A stretch of 64,000 nt of DNA from Thermophilibacter gallinarum (GTDB taxonomy: Bacteria; Actinomycetota; Coriobacteriia; Coriobacteriales; Atopobiaceae). The translations under genes and the position numbers were made by a program. Under the pieces are notes generated by a model. That model was not told the DNA's origin. It saw only the letters and a program-made list of their open reading frames with translations, and did not search any database. Position 1 is the first letter of the stretch, and each line of letters opens with the position of its first letter. Shown here in pieces: positions 49,888 to 57,623 of this stretch. The DNA lies in the NCBI RefSeq assembly GCF_014982725.1, contig NZ_JADCJZ010000001.1, forward strand, positions 744,001 through 808,000, read 5' to 3'.

Positions 49888-50248
49888 AGGTGCGAGGTGG
49901 GCCTGTAAGCCGGGTTCTGTCGTGGGCGGCCATTTATCTACGACGGCCGTCTCCGGCCGCCTCTAGCGCGCAACCCGAGCGCGGTGCGGGCCACACCATG
50001 GCGCTCCTATTTGCGTTTGCTCCGGATGGGGCTTGCCAAGCCGCCGTGTTGCCACGACGCTGGTGGTCTCTTACACCACCGTTTCAGCTTTTCCCTTAAC
50101 GGGCGCGGCCCGCCAGTGGGAGTCTTCTTTTCTGCGGCGCTTTCCGTCGGGTCACCCCGCCCGGCCGTTAGCCGGCATCCTGCCCTGTGGAGCCCGGACT
50201 TTCCTCATGGCGCGCGAACGCGCCCCGCGGTCGCCTGGCCCACCTCGC
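49888..50248 (-). ncRNA. rnpB: RNase P RNA (type A)
   Basis: Read on the minus strand, the region contains the universal GAGGAAAGTCCGGGCTCC and ends with ACAGAACCCGGCTTACAGG, the P4 and 3' conserved segments. Helix P1 is formed by GCGAGGTGGGCC (50248-50237) and its complement at 49903-49892. The J11/12-type AGGATGCCGGCTAACGG and GGTGACCCGACGGAAAGCGC are also present. Ends are estimated from P1 and the promoter. It is the catalytic RNA that matures tRNA 5' ends. Confidence 0.93.
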
Positions 50249-50255
50249 GTCTGCG

Positions 50256-50261
50256 ATTCTA
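50256..50261 (-). promoter_or_regulatory. -10 box (TAGAAT on minus strand) for rnpB
   Basis: TAGAAT reads on the minus strand about eight bases before the P1 helix, fixing the likely transcript start near 50248. Confidence 0.55.
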
Positions 50262-50299
50262 CCATGAGGGCGCTGCGGGCCGGTCGCATTCGCTTGTTC

Positions 50300-50305
50300 T
50301 ACAAT
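50300..50305 (+). promoter_or_regulatory. Candidate -10 (TACAAT) for the EIIA-yigZ pair
   Basis: TACAAT lies 52 bases before the EIIA start, divergent from the rnpB promoter. Confidence 0.4.
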
Positions 50306-50357
50306 ACCTTTGCTTAAAAGGTTGCCGCCGCGCGCGGCGCGTGGGGGAGGGCATCGC

Positions 50358-50897
50358 GTGGGTCTGTTCGGCAAACTCGGATCGTCGCTTCTGGACCGCT
50401 CGAGGTCGGCGCTCGAGCCCGTGCCCGCCCCCGAGGGCCCCGGGGCCGTGTGCGCGCCCGTGGCGGGGCGCGTCGTCGCGCTCGCCGACGTGGCCGACCC
50501 CGCGTTCTCGCAGGGCATGCTGGGCGTCGGCGCGGGCGTGGCGCCCGAGGGCGACGTCGCGTACGCGCCCGTCACGGGGACGGTCGTCGCTGAGGTCAAG
50601 ACGAGGCACGCGCTGCTCGTGAGGTCGGAGGAGGGCGCCGAGGTCCTGCTGCACGTGGGCCTCGACTCCGTCGCGCTGCGCGGCGAGGGGTTCCGCCAGC
50701 TCGTCCGCAAGGGCGACGCGGTCCGCGCGGGCCAGCCGGTCCTGGCCTTCGACCGCGCGCTCATGGCCGAGCGCGGCCTGGACGACACGGTCGTGGTCAC
50801 CGTGACCAACCCCGGCGACTTCGCGCGCGTGGAGGCCCTCGCGGCCGCGGGCGACGAGGTCGGCGCCGGCGCGCCGCTGCTCAGGTGCGCCCGGTGA
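50358..50897 (+). CDS. PTS glucose-family EIIA (Crr-like), stand-alone
   Basis: This 179-residue single-domain EIIA has both His of the glucose family: HALLVRSEEG (supporting His) and VLLHVGLDSVAL (phospho-His), with GEGF after it. APVAGRVVALADVADPAFSQGMLG matches the family N-terminus. No EIIB or EIIC is attached, so it must serve a partner encoded elsewhere or act as a regulator. GTG 50358 has GGGGGAGGGC upstream. Its stop overlaps yigZ. Confidence 0.85.
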   Translation: MGLFGKLGSSLLDRSRSALEPVPAPEGPGAVCAPVAGRVVALADVADPAFSQGMLGVGAGVAPEGDVAYAPVTGTVVAEVKTRHALLVRSEEGAEVLLHVGLDSVALRGEGFRQLVRKGDAVRAGQPVLAFDRALMAERGLDDTVVVTVTNPGDFARVEALAAAGDEVGAGAPLLRCAR

Positions 50898-51535
50898 CGG
50901 GGGAGGGTTATCGCACGCTGCGGGCCGGCGTCGAGGTGACCGGCGAGTTCGAGGACCGCCGCAGCCGCTTCATCGCCCAGCTCAGGCGCGTGGGGTCCGA
51001 GGCGGAGGCCGAGGCCTTCGTCGCCGAGGTCCGCGCGCGCCACCACGACGCGCGCCACAACGTCCCGGCCTGGATCCTCGCGGACGGCCGCGAGCGTTGC
51101 TCCGACGACGGCGAGCCCAGCCGCACGAGCGGCATGCCCACGCTCGAGGTGCTGCGCGGTGCGGGCCTCGCGGACGTGTGCTGCGTGGTCACGCGCTACT
51201 TCGGCGGGACGCTGCTGGGGCCGGGCGGCCTCGTGCGCGCCTACACCGCCGCCACGCAGGCCGCGGTCGCCGCGGCCGAGAGGGACGGCGCGATCGCGGA
51301 GATGACGCTCGTGTGCCCGGTGAGGGTGCAGCTGCCCTACGCGCTCTACGACCGCGTGACGCGGATGTGCGCGGACGCCGGCGGGCGCGTGACGGAGTCG
51401 CTCTTCACCGAGGACGTGCAGCTCACGTGCCTGTTCCGTGCGGGCGACGAGGAGAGGTTCTGCTCGGCCGTCTACGAGCTGGCCGGCGGCGAGGAGCTCG
51501 CCCGCGCGGGCGAGCCGCGCTTCGCGGAGTTCTGA
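50894..51535 (+). CDS. YigZ/IMPACT family protein
   Basis: This 213-residue protein has the family core SRFIAQLRRVGSEAEAEAFV, then HHDARHNVPAWIL and DDGEPSRTSGMPTLEVLRG (abridged). VVTRYFGGTLLGPGGLVRAYTAA follows, then a C-terminal DUF1949-type domain. Its role is unclear and may involve translation or nucleic acid binding. GTG 50894 overlaps the EIIA stop (GTGA); GTG 50885 is the alternative start. Confidence 0.85.
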   Translation: MTGEGYRTLRAGVEVTGEFEDRRSRFIAQLRRVGSEAEAEAFVAEVRARHHDARHNVPAWILADGRERCSDDGEPSRTSGMPTLEVLRGAGLADVCCVVTRYFGGTLLGPGGLVRAYTAATQAAVAAAERDGAIAEMTLVCPVRVQLPYALYDRVTRMCADAGGRVTESLFTEDVQLTCLFRAGDEERFCSAVYELAGGEELARAGEPRFAEF

Positions 51536-51551
51536 AATCCCCCTTCTGGGA

Positions 51552-51770
51552 GGTTTGGGTTCACGGTTTGGGCGCGATTGCCCTGACCTCCGACAAAACC
51601 GCAGGTAACTAGTTTCAAAAACAATATCAGTGCCCTCGCGGCGCGTAAAACGAACCCAAACCGTTTTCCGGTTTGGGTTCACGTTAAGGCTCCGTGGCCG
51701 AATCAGCTAAACGCCAACAGGGCTTTTGTCGCGAGCAAGTCGTGTTTTCCAGAAATCGCGAACCCAAACC
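51552..51770. repeat. GGTTTGGGTT repeats, direct and inverted, in the yigZ-pepC gap
   Basis: GGTTTGGGTTCACG occurs at 51552 and 51670; AACCCAAACC at 51653 and 51761. The copies at 51653 and 51670 form a tight palindrome around GTTTTCC. The gap lies between convergent genes and is AT-richer than average (51600-51660). No gene is evident. Confidence 0.65.
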
Positions 51771-51790
51771 TCGTGGGAGCGATGCTGGGC

Positions 51791-53149
51791 CTACCGCACA
51801 CGGGCGAGCGAGCCCATCGGATCCCACGGTGCGAGCACGCGCACCTCCTCGGTGTCGTAGGCGGCGCGCTCATCGTCCGTGAGGTAGCGGCGGTCCACGA
51901 CGACCTGGTAGACGTACTCGTCGAACCAGGCGTCGGAGAGCGTGTCAAAGCCGTCGCGACCATGGTCCTTGCCCCAGCTGTTCTCGACCTTCCAGAGCGT
52001 GGGGTGGCCGTCGGCGGTGAGGTTCACGCCCTCGAGGACCATCGCGTGCGTCATGAGGGACTCTCCGTAGTCCAGGCGCTCCGCGCGGTTCAGGCAGCCC
52101 TCCACCGGGAAGCCAAAGAGGCCGTCCACGTCGAGCGCCGCGGTGTCCATGATGCCCTCGGCGCGCAGGTAGCTCTGGTCCACGTCGCAGCCGAACCACA
52201 CGGGCAGGCCGTCTTGCAGCTGCGCCACGGCCGCCTCCTTGAGACGCTCGATCGGCAGGTTGAGGTATCGCACGCCGCCGTCCTCAACGACGTTGCCCAG
52301 GCGGCTCACGGTGTAGACGTGGCCAAAGGGCTTGTCGGCGGTGGGTGCGGAGATGAGGCTCACATAGTCGTCGACGTCCATGCCCACGGCCTCGGCGAAG
52401 AACTCCTGGGGCGTGAAGCTGCCGGAGAGCACGAGCTTGTCGTCCTTGTCGCGCAGGCGCACCTCAAAGCGCGCGGGCGGCTCGCCCAGGCAGGTAACGA
52501 GGAAGTGGTGGACGTCGCCCATCATCTCCCGCTGCATGTCGAGAAGGTCGTCGGCGCTCACGCCCGCCTCCGCGCTCTCGCGCAGACGCCGCGCGCATCC
52601 GCGCAGGTAGCGCGTCAGATACTTGTCCATCTCGCGCGTGTTGCGTGAACAGGCGGTCTCGGGCATGGCCTCCTTGGGCACGACGCCGTACTTCTTCACG
52701 AGGCTGCGGAACATGTCCCACTGGCCGCCGTCGCAGATCGGGTCGGAGAGCAGGTAGCTCACCAGGCGCCCGTCGAGCGGCTCGTCGAGGGTGTCCAGGA
52801 TGTTGGCGAGGAACCAGTTGCACTTCTCGAGCTTGTCCCAGAAGAGGGGATAGGTCTGGCTGAGCTCGAAGGTCTTGAGGTTGTAGCGACGGATGATGCG
52901 ATGGCGCATGGTGTTGAGGCTCGCGAACATCCAACAGCGCCCGGAGTGCTGCTGGTCGCAGCGCTCCCCCTGACGGACCTCCACGTCAAAGGTCATGGCG
53001 TTGGCTCCCACGGCCTCAGGCACGCGCGCGGCGGCGCGGATGCCGCTTGCGGTGACGGCGTTCTTGGCGACGACGTTGGCGCGATCGGCACGGAAGTCGG
53101 CGCTGGCGGCGGCGAGGTCGTCGGGGGTGACGGTGAGCTTCTCGTCCAT
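51791..53149 (-). CDS. pepC: Aminopeptidase C (C1B, bleomycin hydrolase family)
   Basis: This 452-residue papain-fold peptidase has the oxyanion Gln and nucleophile Cys in CDQQHSGRCWMFASLNTMR. The catalytic His is in THAMVLEGV and the Asn in KVENSWGKDHG. Length and the C-terminal APWDPMGSLA fit the bleomycin hydrolase family, which forms hexamers and trims its own C-terminus. ATG at 53149 with AAGGGATTCCT upstream. Third-position G+C bias is weaker here than in the neighbouring genes. Confidence 0.93.
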   Translation of the reverse strand: MDEKLTVTPDDLAAASADFRADRANVVAKNAVTASGIRAAARVPEAVGANAMTFDVEVRQGERCDQQHSGRCWMFASLNTMRHRIIRRYNLKTFELSQTYPLFWDKLEKCNWFLANILDTLDEPLDGRLVSYLLSDPICDGGQWDMFRSLVKKYGVVPKEAMPETACSRNTREMDKYLTRYLRGCARRLRESAEAGVSADDLLDMQREMMGDVHHFLVTCLGEPPARFEVRLRDKDDKLVLSGSFTPQEFFAEAVGMDVDDYVSLISAPTADKPFGHVYTVSRLGNVVEDGGVRYLNLPIERLKEAAVAQLQDGLPVWFGCDVDQSYLRAEGIMDTAALDVDGLFGFPVEGCLNRAERLDYGESLMTHAMVLEGVNLTADGHPTLWKVENSWGKDHGRDGFDTLSDAWFDEYVYQVVVDRRYLTDDERAAYDTEEVRVLAPWDPMGSLARVR

Positions 53150-53278
53150 AGGAATCCCTTCTCGCGTGACTTAACGAGCCGAGCATAGCACGGGCGCCGG
53201 GGCGGCGCTCGGGGGCGTTCCTGCTAGAATCGGGCGAGAAGGACGACGGGCAGAGAAGGACGCGGGGAGGTGGCTCGC

Positions 53279-54673
53279 ATGGGTGCGGACGTCGAGGCGC
53301 GCCTGGCGCGCGAGCTGCCCGCCTACGCGCGGCGCGTCCTGGGCGCGCTCGAGGGCGCGGGCTATGAGGCCTGGGTCGTTGGCGGCTGGGTGCGCGACGC
53401 GCTTCTCGGCCGGCCGGGACATGACGTGGACGTGACCACCTCGGCGCCGTGGCAGGAGACCGCGCGCGTGCTGCGCGAGGCGGGCATGGCCGTCCACGAG
53501 ACGGGGACGGACCACGGCACGGTCACCGCCGTCGCGGACGGGCGTCCCGTCGAGACGACCACCTACCGCGTCGAGGGCACCTACTCCGACCGCCGCCATC
53601 CCGACGAGGTGCGCTTTGTCACGGACGTGCGCGAGGACCTGGCGCGCCGCGACTTCACGGTGAACGCGATGGCCTTCCACCCGGAGCGCGGCCTGCTCGA
53701 CCCCTTCGGCGGCGAGAAGGACCTCGCGGCGTGCGTCATCCGTGCGGTGGGGGAACCACGGCGGCGCTTCGAGGAGGACGCGCTGCGCGTGCTGAGGGCC
53801 GTGCGCTTCGCGTGCCGGCTGGACGCGGCGATCGAGCCCGCGACGCAGGCGGCGCTCGAGGCGGGCGCGTCGGGCCTGGCGGCGATCGCCCAGGAGCGCG
53901 TCGGCCAGGAGCTGGACGGCATTCTCGCCACCGGGCGCGTCGCATGGGCGCTGCGCCACGAGCTCCCCGTGCTCGCCGCCGCCGTTCCGGAGCTCGCGCC
54001 CATGGCCGGGTTCGACCAGAAGAGCCCCTACCACGCCCACGACGTGCTCGAGCACACCGCACGCGTCTGCGCGGGGGTCGAGGAGTTCGCCGGCGGCTGT
54101 CCGAGCGCGGCGCTGCGCTGGGCCGCGCTCCTGCACGACGTGGCCAAGCCCGTGTGCTGGAGCGAGGACGTCTCGGGGCGCGGGCACTTCTTCGGGCACC
54201 CGGGGGAGGGCGCGCGGGTGACGCGCCGCGTGATGGGCCGCCTGGCGATCCCAGGCGAGGTGACGCGCGGGGCGGCGGCGCTCGTGCTGCTGCACGACTT
54301 CGAGATCCGTGCGAGCGCGCCGTCCATGCGGCGGATGCTCTCCGAGCTGGAGGCGGCGGCGCCGGGCCAGGCGCGGCCGCTGGCCTTCGCGCTTCTCGAC
54401 CTCAAGCGCGCCGACGCGGTGGCCAAGGCCCCCGCGTGCATGGGCTACGCCGTCGAGCTGGACGCCATGAGCGCGGTGCTGCGCCGCGAGCTGGCGGCCG
54501 GCGGCGTGTGGCGCGCGCGCGACCTGGCCGTGGGCGGTGCCGACGTGATCGCCGAGCGCGGCATCGAGCCGGGCCCCGGCGTGGGCATGGTGCTCGCCCA
54601 GCTCCTGGAGGCCGTGAAGGCCGGCGAGGTTCCCAACGAGCGCGAGGCCCTTCTCGCCTGGCTCAGGTGGTAG
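53279..54673 (+). CDS. CCA tRNA nucleotidyltransferase / poly(A) polymerase family
   Basis: This 464-residue class II nucleotidyltransferase has GYEAWVVGGWVRDALLGR and HDVDVTTSA, which carry the Gly-rich loop and catalytic Asp pair. RRDFTVNAMAF and the RNA-binding EDALRVLRAVRFA follow. An HD-type segment (LLHDVAKP) lies in the C-terminal half. ATG 53279 is chosen because the in-frame GTG 53270 falls inside the GGGGAGG RBS. A TAGAAT lies at 53224. It is followed by a tRNA cluster. Confidence 0.9.
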   Translation: MGADVEARLARELPAYARRVLGALEGAGYEAWVVGGWVRDALLGRPGHDVDVTTSAPWQETARVLREAGMAVHETGTDHGTVTAVADGRPVETTTYRVEGTYSDRRHPDEVRFVTDVREDLARRDFTVNAMAFHPERGLLDPFGGEKDLAACVIRAVGEPRRRFEEDALRVLRAVRFACRLDAAIEPATQAALEAGASGLAAIAQERVGQELDGILATGRVAWALRHELPVLAAAVPELAPMAGFDQKSPYHAHDVLEHTARVCAGVEEFAGGCPSAALRWAALLHDVAKPVCWSEDVSGRGHFFGHPGEGARVTRRVMGRLAIPGEVTRGAAALVLLHDFEIRASAPSMRRMLSELEAAAPGQARPLAFALLDLKRADAVAKAPACMGYAVELDAMSAVLRRELAAGGVWRARDLAVGGADVIAERGIEPGPGVGMVLAQLLEAVKAGEVPNEREALLAWLRW

Positions 54674-54705
54674 CCGCCCCCGCATAACTTCTCCAGAATT
54701 TCCGG

Positions 54706-54734
54706 TTGCGCGCGCGGGACGATTCCCGTATAGT
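54706..54734 (+). promoter_or_regulatory. tRNA operon promoter (TTGCGC - 17 bp - TATAGT)
   Basis: A -35 TTGCGC at 54706 and -10 TATAGT at 54729 are separated by 17 bases, 36 bases before the first tRNA. Confidence 0.7.
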
Positions 54735-54770
54735 ACTTCCTTGCGCTGAGAGGCGCGCGAAGTGGCAAAT

Positions 54771-54844
54771 TGGGACTTCGTCTAGTGGTAGGACAGCGGA
54801 TTCTGGTTCCGTCAACGGGAGTTCGACTCTCTCAGTCCCAGCCA
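54771..54844 (+). tRNA. tRNA-Gln (anticodon CTG), CCA encoded
   Basis: The acceptor stem TGGGACT/AGTCCCA, D-arm with AGTGGTAGGAC, anticodon stem GCGGA/TCCGT with loop TTCTGGT, and T-arm around GTTCGACT are all present. The encoded CCA is 54842-54844. Confidence 0.93.
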
Positions 54845-54873
54845 TTTGCCGCTTGCCTCACAATCGCATATGT

Positions 54874-54950
54874 GGCCCGTTCGTCTAGCGGTTCAGGACG
54901 CCGCCCTCTCAAGGCGGAGATCACCGGTTCGAATCCGGTACGGGCTACCA
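54874..54950 (+). tRNA. tRNA-Glu (anticodon CTC), copy 1
   Basis: Acceptor GGCCCGT/ACGGGCT, anticodon stem CCGCC/GGCGG with loop CTCTCAA, T-arm CCGG-TTCGAAT-CCGG, and encoded CCA. Confidence 0.95.
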
Positions 54951-54954
54951 GAAC

Positions 54955-55031
54955 GGCCCGTTCGTCTAGCGGTTCAGGACGCCGCCCTCTCAAGGCGGAG
55001 ATCACCAGTTCGAATCTGGTACGGGCTACCA
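54955..55031 (+). tRNA. tRNA-Glu (anticodon CTC), copy 2
   Basis: Identical to copy 1 except for a compensatory T-stem change (CCGG...CCGG to CCAG...CTGG). Spaced 81 bases start to start from copy 1. The serine recombinase reading frame ends inside it on the other strand. Confidence 0.95.
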
Positions 55032-56500
55032 AACTTGAATTCGGCGAACTGCCCCTGAGCTGGGCGTTCGCCGATTTTTTGTGCCGCGGAGACGCCCGTT
55101 TCGAGCAGATTCTCGCTCGCGCGCCACGGTATCTCCACACGTAGCACGCCGCGGTCGTCGATGGTCGCGCGGGAGGCGGCGTGGCGCAGGAGGGCGTCCG
55201 GGTCGCGCCGGCAGAGGCGCGTGCGGACCCACTCCGCCATCTCCTCGACCGTGGGGACGGCCGTGGCGGCCGCCTCGACCTCCCGCTCGAGCGCCGCGCG
55301 CTCCCCGGCGAGCTCCGCCAGGCGCCGGTCGGTCCCGGGCGGCACGACGCCCGCCTCGACGGCGCGCAGGATGTTGCGCTCGGCGCGGGAGATCTCCGCC
55401 AGGCGCCGGCGGGCGCGGCGGACGGCGGGGGAGTCCCCGTCGCTCTCCATGGCCAGGACCGCGGCCCGCGCGATCCGCTCGGAGAGGTCGCGGTCGGCGA
55501 AGGCCCGGGCGAGTGCGCTCACGGCCGCCTCCTCGACCTCGTCCTTTGGGTAGCGCCGCTCGTGGCCGCCCCCGGTGGGGACGGAGTAGTAGAGGTAGCG
55601 GCGGCCCGAGCAGCCCGTGCCGCTCGTGCCCCGGTACGGGGTCCCGGTCGCTGCGTCGAAGAGCCTCCCGCAGAGGGCGAATCGGTTCTGCTGCGGGTGG
55701 TGGTCCATGAGGGCCTGGACGGTCGAGAAGAGCTCGTCGGGGACGATGCGCGGCATCCCGCCCTCGACCCTGACGCCGTTGAAGAGGTAGACGCCCCGGT
55801 ACTTCTCGTTGGTGAGCACGCCGCGCAGCGAGTTGGTGGTCCAGGGGTTGCCGCGCGTGTTGCGCGAGCCGGAGGCGTTGAGCCACTCCACGACGGACCT
55901 GCGGCCCTCACCGGCGGCGACGCGCTCGAAGGCCTCGCGGACGAGGGGAGCCTCGTCCTCGTCGACCTCGTAGCGGCCGTCGGCGCCCGTGCGGTAGCCG
56001 TAGACGCGCACGCCGTTGACGAGGCAGCCCTCGGCGTTGCCCATCATGCCGCGCAGCGTGTTCTGCGCGAGGTTGCGGGAGTAGTACTCGTTGTAGCCGT
56101 CGATGACGGCCTCGAGGATCACGCCCTCGGGCCCCTCGGGGATGGACTCCATGGCGGACTGGAGCGCCACGCCGCACTCCGCGAGGCGCTTGCGGTAGAC
56201 GGCGGCGTCGAAGCGGTCGCGCGCGAAGCGGTCGAGCTTGTAGACGAGCACCGTGCCGAAGTTGCCCGAGCGCGCGTCGGCGACCATGCGCAGGAACTCC
56301 GGGCGCTCGTCGCTCGTGCCCGAGAGGGCGCGGTCGGCGTAGGTGGCCACCACGGTCAGGCCGTGGCCCGCCGCCCAGTCCGAGCACACGCGCACCTGGT
56401 CCTCGATGGACTCGTCGCGCTGCTTGTCGCTCGAGAACCGCGCGTAGATCACGCACGAGGTGCGGTCGGGCTCTGGCGTCCTTCTCTTCCTGCGTGGCAT
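54974..56500 (-). CDS. Large serine recombinase (integrase/resolvase family)
   Basis: This 508-residue protein has an N-terminal resolvase domain (residues 14-160) with the catalytic Ser in YARFSSDKQ (Ser23) and KLDRFARDRFD. A 'recombinase' DNA-binding domain follows (about 175-290: NAEGCLVNGVRVYGYRTG, RNTRGNPWTTNSLRGVLTNEKYRG, abridged). A zinc-ribbon-like part and a coiled coil (about 350-430) come next. The last 17 residues are antisense to tRNA-Glu copy 2 and those before them to its terminator. ATG 56500 has AAAGGCAGG upstream. It is probably the integrase of the island to its right. Confidence 0.88.
   Translation of the reverse strand: MPRRKRRTPEPDRTSCVIYARFSSDKQRDESIEDQVRVCSDWAAGHGLTVVATYADRALSGTSDERPEFLRMVADARSGNFGTVLVYKLDRFARDRFDAAVYRKRLAECGVALQSAMESIPEGPEGVILEAVIDGYNEYYSRNLAQNTLRGMMGNAEGCLVNGVRVYGYRTGADGRYEVDEDEAPLVREAFERVAAGEGRRSVVEWLNASGSRNTRGNPWTTNSLRGVLTNEKYRGVYLFNGVRVEGGMPRIVPDELFSTVQALMDHHPQQNRFALCGRLFDAATGTPYRGTSGTGCSGRRYLYYSVPTGGGHERRYPKDEVEEAAVSALARAFADRDLSERIARAAVLAMESDGDSPAVRRARRRLAEISRAERNILRAVEAGVVPPGTDRRLAELAGERAALEREVEAAATAVPTVEEMAEWVRTRLCRRDPDALLRHAASRATIDDRGVLRVEIPWRASENLLETGVSAAQKIGERPAQGQFAEFKFGSPYQIRTGDLRLERAAS
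55042..55081 (+). terminator. Intrinsic terminator of the tRNA operon
   Basis: CGGCGAAC-T-GCCC pairs with GGGC-GTTCGCCG around CTGAGCT, followed by ATTTTTT. It is a textbook hairpin with T-run, 10 bases after the last tRNA. Confidence 0.92.
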
Positions 56501-56579
56501 AATGTACCTGCCTTTCAAGTGTTCCCTTGGCTGGCGCTTGCCCCGTGTCGTCTGGCAGGACGCGCGGGGCGCTCTTGTG

Positions 56580-57542
56580 CTACCTGATTCTCAGAGGCCT
56601 CTTCCAGTCAATCGGGAACCCCATGGGCGCCAGGCTGACGCCTGGGTGTCGGCCGACGATTGCTGAGAGCTCCGTCCCTAGGTCATCCCATCGTTGAGGC
56701 CACGAGGACTCGAAGATTCTCCGGATGACCAGGAGCGTGGGGAACTGCTTGTCCCCCTTGTATGCCGAGTCGGGGCTGATCATCGTTGGTCGCGTGGTCA
56801 TGACCCTGTTGAACAGCCTGCTGTGGTGGGCACAGATGTTGCGAACGTACGTCAGATGTCTGAGCCAGCTCCTGAGGATGAAGGGCTTAGCCCCAAAGTC
56901 CCTGGCGACGGCCGCTCTGACGCTCGTCCCATTCGGGTATGCGGCCGAATCCGCTAGGTTTCCGTATAGCTGCGAGACAGTCCCCATTGACATGACCTCG
57001 ACGGCCGCCCATATAGGGAGATCGCCATACTTCCCCATGTTGTGGACGACGCAGGGGACGCCATCATCCAGCGCTCTGTCGCGCTCCCTCTTGAAGTTCC
57101 CCATTGACCTCGCGTGGCTCTTTGAGCTAAGGAAGTTATTCGAGTCCTCGTGGGCGAGCGGGCCGAGGGCCATCGACATATGGTAGGCAAACGATGTCCT
57201 CGCCTTCACCTCAATGGGCGCGAGCGCTCGCCAAACCCAGTCTCTCAGCTCGGCGTCGAGCAGGTAAATCTCCCAGATGTCATCAAAAGTCGTTCCCGGA
57301 ATGAAAGCGCCGTCCGACTCGAGCGTGAGCCAGTACCCTCGAAGGCGGTAATAGTTGGACTCCGCGAGATGACTCAGGGCAGAGGCCTCGTCCTCAACGA
57401 GAAGGCCGCGACCCTTCATGAGGGAGAGCTGATCCCTGAGCGAAAGAGGGCTCTTCATCGGAATAAAAGACGACCCCGCCTGGTTCGCTCCGCCAGTCGG
57501 ACGGGTCGCGTGCGGGGTACTGTTGGTTGCATTCTTACCCAT
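56580..57542 (-). CDS. Abi family (Abi_2 / AbiD-AbiF-like) abortive infection protein with HEPN motif
   Basis: This 320-residue protein resembles the Abi_2 family: SLRDQLSLMKGRGLLVEDE and LAESNYYRLRGYWL near the N-terminus, then IYLLDAELRDWVWRALAPIEV and FAYHMS. The HEPN RNase signature R-x4-H is RNICAH at about residues 234-239. Such proteins kill or arrest phage-infected cells, probably by RNA cleavage. The DNA has clearly lower G+C than the flanking core, suggesting transfer. ATG 57542 has AAGGATGGGGAG upstream. Confidence 0.85.
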   Translation of the reverse strand: MGKNATNSTPHATRPTGGANQAGSSFIPMKSPLSLRDQLSLMKGRGLLVEDEASALSHLAESNYYRLRGYWLTLESDGAFIPGTTFDDIWEIYLLDAELRDWVWRALAPIEVKARTSFAYHMSMALGPLAHEDSNNFLSSKSHARSMGNFKRERDRALDDGVPCVVHNMGKYGDLPIWAAVEVMSMGTVSQLYGNLADSAAYPNGTSVRAAVARDFGAKPFILRSWLRHLTYVRNICAHHSRLFNRVMTTRPTMISPDSAYKGDKQFPTLLVIRRIFESSWPQRWDDLGTELSAIVGRHPGVSLAPMGFPIDWKRPLRIR

Positions 57543-57623
57543 CTCCCCATCCTTTGCAACACTTTGCAGCACGAAAACACATCTTGTGACACGTTCGCGC
57601 ACGAAATGACAGCAAGCGGCACG

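Noticed and set aside
51660-51730. Possible tRNA-like fold in the yigZ-pepC gap (GGCTCCGTGGCCGAATCAG)
   Set aside because: The start resembles a tRNA D-arm region, but no acceptor, anticodon or T-arm pairing can be completed.
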